Positions 25,579 through 35,720 of a DNA stretch of 64,000 nucleotides are shown here, one piece after another. The notes beneath the pieces are model-generated. The model ran no database searches, was not told where the DNA came from, and saw only the letters and a program-made list of their open reading frames with translations. A program made the translations under genes and the position numbers. Each line of letters opens with the position of its first letter. The stretch's first letter is position 1. This DNA comes from Rhodopirellula sp. P2 (GTDB lineage: Bacteria; Planctomycetota; Planctomycetia; Pirellulales; Pirellulaceae), in the NCBI RefSeq assembly GCF_028768465.1, contig NZ_CP118225.1:2957001-3021000 (forward strand). The letters are read 5' to 3'.

Positions 25579-25612
25579 AATCGCTTGGAGGCAATCTTCC
25601 AAGCGATTTTGC
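25579..25612 (+). terminator. Rho-independent terminator after galM
   Basis: An 11-base stem, aatcgcttgga and tccaagcgatt, has an 8-base loop and is followed by ttgcg. It begins 27 bases after the galM stop. Confidence 0.7.
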
Positions 25613-25709
25613 GTTCCTGCCGACAATGGATCGCACCACCAATTGTGTCGTTTTCTGAAAGCTGCCATCATCCCAGTTGGGCAACTTGTCTCAAATCCAC
25701 GTCTCAGGA

Positions 25710-26042
25710 ATGACATTGGCCGCAAATCAATTTCAGCGAAACGATTGGGTGATCTACCGCAAACACAAAAGCAGTGTTTCGCCGGGGCCGCGCGCTTCCG
25801 ACGTTCATGCCGCCGGGAAGGGCAACACCTACCGCTACGTGGTCGAGAAATACTGGATGGTTGAAGAAGTCCTCGCTGACAACCAGCTGAAGATCTGCAC
25901 CCGTCGCGGCAAACGCCATTTGGTGAGTGCGGATGATCCGTCGTTGCGACGGGCTCGGTGGTGGGAGCGGATTCTGTATCGCAGTCGATTCGAAGCGATC
26001 GATTTGAACTCACCGGTCAGTCAGGAAGACGAGATCGCGTAG
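25710..26042 (+). CDS. Conserved hypothetical protein (planctomycete type)
   Basis: A 110-residue soluble protein if started at the ATG reading MTLAANQFQRNDWVIYRKHK; an alternative TTG 33 bases upstream is possible because the AGGA sequence sits too close to the ATG. The charged sequence NDWVIYRKHKSSVSPGPRAS and RRGKRHLVSADDPSLRRARWWER recalls small uncharacterised proteins seen in Pirellulaceae, but I cannot name a family. There are no membrane segments. The basic motifs suggest nucleic-acid or protein binding; this is only a guess. Confidence 0.55.
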   Translation: MTLAANQFQRNDWVIYRKHKSSVSPGPRASDVHAAGKGNTYRYVVEKYWMVEEVLADNQLKICTRRGKRHLVSADDPSLRRARWWERILYRSRFEAIDLNSPVSQEDEIA

Positions 26043-26069
26043 AGCGTGTCAGTCGGCCGGTGAAGCACC

Positions 26070-26197
26070 GGCGCCGATTGAGAAACCGCGCCGATCGAGA
26101 ACCGACGCCAATCGAGAAACGGACCTGATTGAGCAACTGGGCGGATCGAAACGCGGGCTCACTGTAACACGGGCTCACTGAAACGCGGGCTCATTGG
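26070..26197. repeat. Two small tandem repeat arrays
   Basis: Bases 26070-26125 hold three degenerate units of the type gcgccgatcgagaaccg. Bases 26150-26197 hold three 16-base units: aacgcgggctcactgt, aacacgggctcactga and aacgcgggctcattgg. They lie between two convergent genes. Confidence 0.65.
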
Positions 26198-26225
26198 CAA
26201 ACGGGCCCAAGGTGGACCCGTTTGC
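26197..26225. terminator. Hairpin between convergent genes
   Basis: A perfect nine-base stem (gcaaacggg and cccgtttgc) with an 11-base loop lies between the hypothetical gene and the aas-type gene. There is no T-run, so termination is plausible but not certain. Confidence 0.5.
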
Positions 26226-26256
26226 TCGCATTGCCAACGGAACGTCAGGTTCTCCT

Positions 26257-28557
<2,301 letters not shown>

Positions 28558-28833
28558 CTACACAAGTCGAAAACGATGTGGCTGTATCCTCGTGAGACAG
28601 CCCAACGCATGATGATACGGTCTGGAGCCCTGCGTCGAGAGAGCGGCTCGCGGAAATCCTTGGTTGCTGCCAAGAAGTCAGGAAAAAGCTACCATGAGCC
28701 GTTCGATTGGCCGTGAGTCGTTTGATTGGATTGTCAACGGATTGAACCGAGGCTCGCGAGAGGCTCCCCCTGTTTCTGGCCGCCTGCGCGATCACGATCG
28801 ACCTCAGGTGGTTTGCATCAAGAAGGAAATTGC

Positions 28834-29562
28834 ATGAACGAAGAGAACGCTGCTGAAAACGAAACCAGCCAACCTCACCCGTTGTCCGCCGCTGCGAGAC
28901 GTTGCTTGGGCGTGTTGGTTGAAAAGGCCAAGACGACGCCGGACGGCTACCCACTTTCCTTGGCTGGTTTGATCACGGGCTGCAATCAAAAGTCCAATCG
29001 TTCGCCGCAAATGCAGGTGGATGAGTCGGATGCTCTGTCCGCCCTCGATGAGCTTCGGGCCGCCGGCGCGGCTCGCGAAATCCAGGGCAGTGGACGGGTG
29101 ACAAAGTACCGGCACGCCGCCTATGAGTGGCTGGGGGTCGACAGTCCGGGGGCGGCGATCATGACCGAGTTGTTGCTGCGTGGGCCACAAACCGCGGGCG
29201 AGTTGCGCACCCGAGCGTCGCGCATGCACAAATTTCCCGACCTGGATTCGCTGAAGACCGAATTGGATTCCTTGATCGACAAAGGTTTGGTCGAATCGCT
29301 GACGCCTTCGGGACGCGGGCAAACGTTTTCGCATCGCTTGTACACGCCCCAAGAACGCCTGTACTTGGTCGACAAGATCAAGAAGCAGGACGCTTCGGCC
29401 GCGGCACCTGCCAAATCGGAGCCCGTCACATCGGAACCGGTGGAATCGGCTTCGGGGAAGTCCGCCCACGATGATCGAATCGACCAAATTCAAGATCGAC
29501 TCGACAGCGTGACTGCCAAACTCGAGGCGCTCGAAAAGCGTTTGGAGTTCCTCGAGTCGTAG
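28834..29562 (+). CDS. YceH-like (DUF480) protein
   Basis: The 242-residue protein starts at an ATG preceded by aaggaa. It matches the YceH family: LSAAARRCLGVLVEKAKTTP, LAGLITGCNQKSNRSPQMQV, DALSALDELRAAG, and LLLRGPQTAGELRTRASRMH. The fold consists of two winged-helix domains. After about residue 190 there is a Pro/Ser/Ala-rich linker and a predicted coiled coil at the end (RIDQIQDRLDSVTAKLEALE). The biological role of YceH proteins is not established. A short terminator follows. Confidence 0.88.
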   Translation: MNEENAAENETSQPHPLSAAARRCLGVLVEKAKTTPDGYPLSLAGLITGCNQKSNRSPQMQVDESDALSALDELRAAGAAREIQGSGRVTKYRHAAYEWLGVDSPGAAIMTELLLRGPQTAGELRTRASRMHKFPDLDSLKTELDSLIDKGLVESLTPSGRGQTFSHRLYTPQERLYLVDKIKKQDASAAAPAKSEPVTSEPVESASGKSAHDDRIDQIQDRLDSVTAKLEALEKRLEFLES

Positions 29563-29573
29563 CGTGCTGGGAC

Positions 29574-29596
29574 CTGCCCTTCTTGCGGGCAGTTTT
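29574..29596 (+). terminator. Terminator after the YceH-like gene
   Basis: ctgccc and gggcag pair around a 7-base loop, followed by tttt, 11 bases after the stop codon. Confidence 0.6.
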
Positions 29597-29611
29597 GAGG
29601 CAGCTCGACTC

Positions 29612-29956
29612 CTAGGCAGCTCGACGCAGTGGTTCGGTCTGAGCGGTGTCTGTCTGAGGTTGGGCGGCAGCGAATTGTGCTTCCAGTTCAGCGGATGAGA
29701 GGGTTTCCACGCAGGAACCGTCTTCATCGTGGATCTTCAACTCATCCTCTTCGGTGAACCAAATTGCCGAGGCGCTGTCGGTTCGGAACCGGCGACCTCG
29801 ATAGAATCCGTCGCAAATGAACACGGATTCACTCCATTCGGCTTGCGGTTCACTCGGGCGAATTCGAATGGTATCGGGCGAATCTTCTGCGGGTTGGGCG
29901 TTGAGCCAAGCCTGGAAGCAGTGACGAGCCCGTGCCAATTTTTGCGATGGCGTCAT
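29612..29956 (-). CDS. Hypothetical protein
   Basis: The start MTPSQKLARARHCFQAWLNA gives 114 residues; a longer in-frame version is less likely. The sequence is acidic and soluble, with a compact region IRPSEPQAEWSESVFICDGF and a phrase FRTDSASAIWFTEEDELKI. It contains no membrane segment, and I recognise no family. It is convergent with the YceH-like gene and divergent from hpt. Confidence 0.6.
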   Translation of the reverse strand: MTPSQKLARARHCFQAWLNAQPAEDSPDTIRIRPSEPQAEWSESVFICDGFYRGRRFRTDSASAIWFTEEDELKIHDEDGSCVETLSSAELEAQFAAAQPQTDTAQTEPLRRAA

Positions 29957-30216
29957 GCGTCTGTTCGATCCACGATTGATAGGGCAAAATGGGTGCCGAC
30001 GAAGACAACCCAACCCTTTCAATCGGACCGCAGGCGGTCAGGGCATCGGTCGGTCGCGTTCCCGCATCAGGGGTGACTCGACCGGGAAATTCGCTGCCTT
30101 TTCGCTGGTTTGCGCAATCGGACTGGTTTGACACTGGTTGCGGCCCTCCGTCGCGATGAAGGCTCGTCACGTCGCTTTGCTCATACTTCCTTGATCCTCT
30201 CTCTCTGTGACCCGCC

Positions 30217-30750
30217 ATGCGAACGCTGATTGACGAATCCCAGCTCGATGACGGCGTTTCGAAGTTGGCCAAGGAAATTGATTCCCACTATGGCGATCGG
30301 CCGATCACGGTGGTCGCGGTGATGACGGGATCGTTGGTCCTCTTCGCCGATTTGATTCGCCGGTTGTCGATGCCTCAGCGAGTCGGCGTGATCCATGCCT
30401 CGAGTTATCGGGGCGGAACACAAGCGGGCAAATTGGAGATCGATTCCAAGATGCTGATTGATGTGCAGAACCGGGACGTGTTGTTGGTGGATGATATTTA
30501 TGACACCGGGGCCACGTTGACCAAGCTCAGCGAAGCGATCGCGGACATGGGCGCCTCCAGCGTTTCCACGGCGGTCTTGCTGCGGAAATTGCGACCCGAG
30601 CAGATCGGTCCGAAGCCTGACTTCGTGGCGTTTGAAATCCCGGACGAATTTGTGGTCGGCTACGGGCTGGATTACCTCGACATGTATCGCAACTTGCCGT
30701 TCATCGGTGTGTTGGAACCGGACGAGATTGAAGCGACGGCACGCCAGTGA
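30217..30750 (+). CDS. hpt: Hypoxanthine phosphoribosyltransferase
   Basis: It converts hypoxanthine or guanine plus PRPP to IMP or GMP in purine salvage. The 177-residue length is typical. The PRPP-binding motif reads VLLVDDIYDTGATL, the flexible-loop region precedes it (HASSYRGGTQAGKL), and VAVMTGSLVLFADLIRRL is the N-terminal motif. The C-terminus has the family pattern DFVAFEIPDEFVVGYGLDYL, followed by RNLPFIGVLEPDEI. Its last four bases overlap the start of the glycosyltransferase gene behind it, so the genes are translationally coupled, although no metabolic link is obvious. Confidence 0.95.
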   Translation: MRTLIDESQLDDGVSKLAKEIDSHYGDRPITVVAVMTGSLVLFADLIRRLSMPQRVGVIHASSYRGGTQAGKLEIDSKMLIDVQNRDVLLVDDIYDTGATLTKLSEAIADMGASSVSTAVLLRKLRPEQIGPKPDFVAFEIPDEFVVGYGLDYLDMYRNLPFIGVLEPDEIEATARQ

Positions 30751-31994
30751 GTGCGTCTCGAGTGATGTTCGTGGCTCGGCACTATTGGCCGCTGTGCGCG
30801 GGGCGGCATGAAGCCGCCGCGGCGACGTTTGAATTGACCCAGCGGTTGGCGAGCTGGGGCATGCAGGTGGAGGTCGTGACGCCCCGACATGGCAACACTT
30901 GGCCCACCGAAATCACGTTGGGCGACGTCAAGGTACATCGTGTGGCGGCAGCCCCTCGTGGCGATTGGTCGACGCAGCGTTACGTCCGGCATTTAGGACA
31001 CTGGTTGGCTGAGCGAATGCCAGGACTCGACGCGATCGTTTGCGATCAACTTCGGGAGGAATCCCGGGCGGTGGCCACCGCAGTTCAATCGGGGACACCG
31101 GACGCGGCCGGCGTGAGAGCCACCGTGGGCGTTGCGATGTGCGGCGGATGGGGCGAGGATTCTGACGAGACCTGGTGCCAGAACACGCGAAGCGGCCGGC
31201 GCGTGCTGCAATCTTGCGGTGGGCTGGATGCTGTGGTCACGGACCATGCCAAAACAGATCGGTACTTGGTTTCGCATGGTGTTCCAGCGGAAAAACTTCG
31301 CAGGCGTCCGGTCGGTTTTCATCGCCCGGTGATGGTGACGAATGAGCAACGAATGAACGCGAGGAGGAGTTTGCGGGGGATCAATCTCGACCTGACCACC
31401 GACAACGATTCACGTGTTCTCCTGTGGTGCGGGCCGATGGCGGGACCGGCGTCCTCCGAAAGTGGTGTGGGAGCTTTGGTCCAGAGTGCAAGGTTTCTCG
31501 CTGCCCGAGACCAGGAGTTGAGAATCTGGATGCTAGGTGACGGCCAACTTCGTGATTGGGTGCACGCGGAACTCCGAGCCGAGGGCGTCCGCAGTGTCGT
31601 CGCGATTCCGGGATCGTTTTCGGACATGACGGAAATCTGGCGTTCGGTTGACGCAGTCGTGCTGAATGAAGATTCTCAATTGCGGTTCACGTTTCCGGCA
31701 TCACTGGCGGCGGGGCTTCCCGTGATTGTCGCCGATCATCCTGCGGCGAGGGAATACTTGCAAACACAATTCGACGCTTCCATTTTGGATTCGTTGGCTT
31801 GGTATGAGCCGGCCAAGCCGAGTACGCTGCGGAAAGCGTTTCGTTCCGTCTGGGGCGATCTGGAAATGGCCAAGCAACATGCCTTCGAATTGGCTCGCGA
31901 TCTTTCGCGTCGTCATCCCTTGGAACCGGAGTTGACGTTCTGGCAATCCATCTTGCGTCCCAATCAACCACTGCCCAACCCGAAAGCCTCATGA
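30747..31994 (+). CDS. Glycosyltransferase family 4-like protein
   Basis: The 415-residue protein starts at GTG in the GTGA overlap with hpt. An N-terminal Rossmann-like half is visible (RVMFVARHYWPLCAGRHEAA, VEVVTPRHG), followed by a C-terminal half with LLWCGPMAG, LRIWMLGDGQLRDWVHAELR and a donor-binding-like segment ending FPASLAAGLPVIVADHPAAREYL. The EX7E-type motif is weak, so the activity may be divergent. It overlaps a second glycosyltransferase gene by four bases. The substrate is unknown; the two may act on the same cell-surface glycan. Confidence 0.75.
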   Translation: MSASRVMFVARHYWPLCAGRHEAAAATFELTQRLASWGMQVEVVTPRHGNTWPTEITLGDVKVHRVAAAPRGDWSTQRYVRHLGHWLAERMPGLDAIVCDQLREESRAVATAVQSGTPDAAGVRATVGVAMCGGWGEDSDETWCQNTRSGRRVLQSCGGLDAVVTDHAKTDRYLVSHGVPAEKLRRRPVGFHRPVMVTNEQRMNARRSLRGINLDLTTDNDSRVLLWCGPMAGPASSESGVGALVQSARFLAARDQELRIWMLGDGQLRDWVHAELRAEGVRSVVAIPGSFSDMTEIWRSVDAVVLNEDSQLRFTFPASLAAGLPVIVADHPAAREYLQTQFDASILDSLAWYEPAKPSTLRKAFRSVWGDLEMAKQHAFELARDLSRRHPLEPELTFWQSILRPNQPLPNPKAS

Positions 31995-33115
31995 AGATCG
32001 CCTTGGTCATTCCCACCATGGACCGTGGTGGCGCCGAAAAACAGGTGGTCCTGCTTGCCAAGGGATTGCATGAAGCCGGGCATGACGTCCGCGTGTTCTT
32101 GTTGACGCATGATGGCCCGCGGAGTGTCGAACTGCGAGACGCTGGCATCCCCGTCGTCTTGATTGGCAAGCGTTTCAAAGTGGATCCGACTGCGTTGTTT
32201 CGATTGAAGAAACAGCTCATCGATTTCGCACCTGATGTCGCGCACACCTGGTTGTTCGCCGCGAATTGCTTCGGACGTGTGGCGGCAAAATGGGCGGGCG
32301 TTCCCGTCATCATTGCCAGCGAGCGGTGTGTGGATCCTTGGAAGACGTCCTGGCACTTTCGTATCGATCGACGATTGCAGAAGTTCTCTCAGGCGATCAC
32401 GACGAACAGTTCCGGTGTCCAGGCATTTTACGCGGCCAACGGGTTGGATCCGGCGCAGTTCGTGGTCATTCCCAATGGAGTCGAGTCCGTCTGCACGACG
32501 GGCCTCATTGAGATCGATCGCGACGAGGCGATGAGCCGTTTGGACGTGCCGCCGGATCGGCGATTGATTCTGGCTGTGGGGCGATTGTGGCCTCAAAAAC
32601 GAATTCGCGATCTGATCTGGTCGGGCGAACTGCTCGCGACGACTCACGGAAACACCACCTTGGTGATCATCGGAGATGGGCCACAGCGAGATGAGTTGGT
32701 CCGGCATCGAGACGCGGTGTCCTCTCCGTTGCATGTGCGTTTCGCTGGGCAGCGGGATGATATCGCCGAACTGCTGCCTCACGCGGATCTGTTTTGGATC
32801 GCAAGTGAATACGAAGGACAAAGCAACGCAGTGATCGAAGCGATGTTGGCGGGTCTGCCCGTGATCGCTTCGGACATTCCCGGCAATCGAGACTTGGTCA
32901 TCGAAGGGGAAACCGGCTGGCTGTTTCCACTGGGTGACGAGGCTGCTTTGGTCCGCCGAAGTTTGTCGGCTCTGAATGACCCCGAGGAATGCCAGCGAAT
33001 CTCCGAGCGAGCCCGCCAACGCATCGTCACGGAGTTCTCGCTCGGCGCCATGGTCGAGCGTCACATCGAACTCTACGTGCGACTTTTGTCGGAGCAGATT
33101 TTGCCAGGGGAGTGA
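31991..33115 (+). CDS. GT4-type glycosyltransferase
   Basis: The 374-residue protein begins in an ATGA overlap with the preceding glycosyltransferase. The N-terminus MKIALVIPTMDRGGAEKQVV is typical of GT4 family enzymes (GGAExxV). The C-terminal donor-binding half shows LILAVGRLWPQKRIRDLI, VIIGDGPQRDELVRHRD, VRFAGQRDDIAELLPHADLF and EYEGQSNAVIEAMLAGLPVI, with the EX7E motif. Enzymes of this kind transfer sugars from nucleotide donors to lipid carriers or glycans in the cytoplasm or at the membrane. No nearby gene identifies the product. A hairpin terminator lies downstream. Confidence 0.88.
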   Translation: MKIALVIPTMDRGGAEKQVVLLAKGLHEAGHDVRVFLLTHDGPRSVELRDAGIPVVLIGKRFKVDPTALFRLKKQLIDFAPDVAHTWLFAANCFGRVAAKWAGVPVIIASERCVDPWKTSWHFRIDRRLQKFSQAITTNSSGVQAFYAANGLDPAQFVVIPNGVESVCTTGLIEIDRDEAMSRLDVPPDRRLILAVGRLWPQKRIRDLIWSGELLATTHGNTTLVIIGDGPQRDELVRHRDAVSSPLHVRFAGQRDDIAELLPHADLFWIASEYEGQSNAVIEAMLAGLPVIASDIPGNRDLVIEGETGWLFPLGDEAALVRRSLSALNDPEECQRISERARQRIVTEFSLGAMVERHIELYVRLLSEQILPGE

Positions 33116-33149
33116 TCGAATCGCGGATCACGCTGGCTGCCATCGGCAA

Positions 33150-33188
33150 AGAGGGCCCTGCAGCAACGCTGCAGAACCCTCTGTTTCT
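33150..33188 (+). terminator. Terminator after the glycosyltransferase genes
   Basis: agaggg and ccctct, with inner arms ctgcag and ctgcag separated by a small internal mismatch, form a hairpin of 33 bases, followed by gtttctt. It sits between convergent genes. Confidence 0.6.
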
Positions 33189-33212
33189 TGCGAATCACAT
33201 CTCAGACAGCGT

Positions 33213-34331
33213 TCACTGTTTTTGATCGTGAGTGCAATCGGGGTCGCGATCGACGGGCGTGCCGACTTGGTCGACAGGATGCGTGAAGAGGTAACGCCAG
33301 ACCGCTTCGTGCTTGTACTCACCCGTTTTAGGATCCTTGGCGGCTGAGCGTCCGGGCTGCACGCTGCTGTGGGCTCGCTTGGCGTCGCCGTTGACGTCGA
33401 AGTCCGTGATCAAACGTCGCGTGTGTCCGTAAGGCGGTGCCTGTTCATCGACGTTGACAATCGGGCCGAAGGCATTCAGTCCGAGCATTTCCCAGCTGCG
33501 GCAGTAGTGGTCATCGACCCAGCCACCGTCCAGCACGTGAGAGAAGGCAAAGTAGCGGTTCGGCGGGGTCGCCGACGGAAGGGCTTGCCAGTTTTGATAC
33601 TGATCCCGTGGTCCACACAACGCGACGACGCGAGCGACCCGTTGGTGCTTGGCAAATCTCGCGGCGGTGGTCGAGCCGTGGGAGCTGCCGGCCACGATGA
33701 CTTTGTCCCAGTTCAGGTCGGTGCGGTCTTCGTTGAGGAATTGTTCCCAGTTGCCGGGAGAATTTCGTTCGGCCAGCCAACGCACAAACTGGAAGGCTCG
33801 TTCAGCCATCCCGTCTGGTTTGGCCAGGTTCATTTCGTCGGTGTAGTCTTCCCCCGTGGCAGCCTCCAGACGCATGTTGCCGCGACAGGTCGGGGCAACC
33901 GGTTTTTCTTGGCAACAGATGCTGAACCATTTGTTGGCGTAGTGGACTCGAATCGCATGCAGGCCGTAATCGCCGACTTTTTCGAACAGCTGTGAGTTGT
34001 GGCCCATCAACCAAATCACCAGTTGGCCGCGGGAATTGACGTTGGGATTGAACATCGCCTGCTGTTGATCGGCCGGTTTTCCTTTGGCGTCCTCGATCAA
34101 AAAATTGATTTCTGGATAAGCCTTCACGCGAGGGTCGATCTCCGATGCCCGAGCGGTGATTTGAAAACGATCTTGTTTGGCGGCTTTTTCGGCTGGCCCG
34201 CGGGTTTGGGCTGTGACGATGGAAGGGATGAGGAAGACGCATCCGGCCAGGAGAGCGGCGGCGGTCCGCAATCCAGCCACTTCGACGCGAGGGATTTTCA
34301 AGGCAGGAAGCGAGGGTGTGAAACTCGGCAT
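33213..34331 (-). CDS. Secreted alpha/beta-hydrolase-like protein (BPSS1187-like)
   Basis: The start MPSFTPSLPALKIPRVEVAG gives 372 residues, with a signal-type hydrophobic stretch (TAAALLAGCVFLIPSIVTAQ). An alpha/beta hydrolase core is suggested by the nucleophile elbow VIVAGSSHGSTTAARFAKHQ (GxSxG-like) and by ALCGPRDQYQNWQALPSATP. The pattern resembles the BPSS1187 family of secreted proteins common in planctomycetes, whose activity is unknown. Several cysteines (SICCQEKPVAPTCRG) may form disulfides outside the cell. Confidence 0.65.
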   Translation of the reverse strand: MPSFTPSLPALKIPRVEVAGLRTAAALLAGCVFLIPSIVTAQTRGPAEKAAKQDRFQITARASEIDPRVKAYPEINFLIEDAKGKPADQQQAMFNPNVNSRGQLVIWLMGHNSQLFEKVGDYGLHAIRVHYANKWFSICCQEKPVAPTCRGNMRLEAATGEDYTDEMNLAKPDGMAERAFQFVRWLAERNSPGNWEQFLNEDRTDLNWDKVIVAGSSHGSTTAARFAKHQRVARVVALCGPRDQYQNWQALPSATPPNRYFAFSHVLDGGWVDDHYCRSWEMLGLNAFGPIVNVDEQAPPYGHTRRLITDFDVNGDAKRAHSSVQPGRSAAKDPKTGEYKHEAVWRYLFTHPVDQVGTPVDRDPDCTHDQKQ

Positions 34332-34562
34332 GGGGTCACTTGCAGGGGGAAAAAGGGGGGATTGGGGGAGGGGACGTGTGAAACGTCGCCAATACAATAG
34401 CTCAAACCTCTGAGGGTTTTCGTGATCCAACGCAGAGTGTTACCTTTGAATTGTCCATTTTCTGTCAATTTGTGACTGGGAAGATGGGTGCCGAAGTCAC
34501 GCGGTCGTCATTGATTGGGATCGTTCGCTGTTTTCACTTGAACCAGTTACCTAGGTGATCCG

Positions 34563-35702
34563 TTGACTTACTTCGGTTTCGTACTGAAAAGCCTGTGGCG
34601 GCGACCGCTGCGCACGGGGCTGACGCTGATGGCCTTGGCCACCGCGATTGGTTCCGTGATGGCTTTGTCGGGCGTGGCCGAAGGGTTCACGGAGTCATTC
34701 CGAGGTGTGTATGAATCGCATCGAGTCGATGTGGTTGTTTCACGCCAGGGTTCCGCGGATCGCTTGAGCAGTTCGCTGGAAGAAACCTATGTCGCGCAGG
34801 TGACCGCGGTCGAAGGCGTCGCCAGTGCGGCGGGAGTTTTGTTGGAAACCTTGTCGGCGGAAGATCAGCAGGTTTACGGAATTCCAGCGATGGGAATGCG
34901 AACGGAATCGTGGTTGTTCAATGACTACGAGATGCGATCGCCCGACTCAGTGGCGTCTGAGAATTCAGAGGTGAAGGGGCAGGTTTATTTGGGCGAGAAC
35001 CTGGCGGGACGATTGGATTGTCAGCCGGGCGCGATTTTGAATCTGTTCGATGAACCGTTTCTCGTCGCGGGAGTCTTTCAAAGTGGAAGCGTTTGGGAAA
35101 ATGGTTCGATGATCGTGCCCTTGGACCAGCTTCAGGATTTGGCGGGGCGTGACGGGCAAATCACGTACATCAACGTGGTGCTGGACGAGTCGATTCAAGC
35201 GGCTGACGTGGGTCAGGTGGTGGATCGAATCAGAGCGGTGGATGTCAAGCTTCTGCCCTTGGCGACGGATGAGTTTGTGAGGTCGGATACCCGGATGCAG
35301 TTGGCCGGCGCGATGGCTTGGATGACATCGACGATCGCGTTGTTGGTGGGAGCGATTGGAACGCTCAACACGATGATGACCAGTGTTCTCGAAAGGACCG
35401 GCGAGATTGGGATTTTGCGAGCGATCGGTTGGCCAGCCAAGCGAATTGCGGGGGTGATCCTTTGCGAATCGGTGATGCTCGCGTTGATGGCGACGGTTTT
35501 GGGCGGACTCGGTGCGAGCGTGTTGCTGCAGGTGTTGGCAAACAGCGAAGCAACGGGTGGATTGCTGCAGCCGACGATCGCGAGTGGGGTCTGGGTGCGA
35601 GGGCTCGTCGTGGGGTTAGGGATTGGTGTATTGGGCGCGTCATTGCCCGTTTGGCGTGCGTCACAGATGCGCCCTGCGGATGCCCTTCGCCACCAGGGAT
35701 GA
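34563..35702 (+). CDS. FtsX/MacB-type ABC transporter permease
   Basis: The gene starts at TTG with aggtgatc five bases before it. The 379-residue protein has one N-terminal membrane segment (RTGLTLMALATAIGSVMALS), a large outer domain of about 220 residues, and three C-terminal segments, including MAWMTSTIALLVGAIGTLNT and ILCESVMLALMATVLGGLGA. MTSVLERTGEIGILRAIGWP is the family's coupling motif. A MacB-like partner normally includes an ATPase gene, but none is near. The next gene, 18 bases on, is the PKS-NRPS, suggesting a role in export or self-resistance. Confidence 0.82.
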   Translation: MTYFGFVLKSLWRRPLRTGLTLMALATAIGSVMALSGVAEGFTESFRGVYESHRVDVVVSRQGSADRLSSSLEETYVAQVTAVEGVASAAGVLLETLSAEDQQVYGIPAMGMRTESWLFNDYEMRSPDSVASENSEVKGQVYLGENLAGRLDCQPGAILNLFDEPFLVAGVFQSGSVWENGSMIVPLDQLQDLAGRDGQITYINVVLDESIQAADVGQVVDRIRAVDVKLLPLATDEFVRSDTRMQLAGAMAWMTSTIALLVGAIGTLNTMMTSVLERTGEIGILRAIGWPAKRIAGVILCESVMLALMATVLGGLGASVLLQVLANSEATGGLLQPTIASGVWVRGLVVGLGIGVLGASLPVWRASQMRPADALRHQG

Positions 35703-35720
35703 TTGCGAGGCGAATGACGC

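Noticed and set aside
26150-26197. CRISPR-like array
   Set aside because: The 16-base units are directly adjacent with no spacers, and no cas genes are present.
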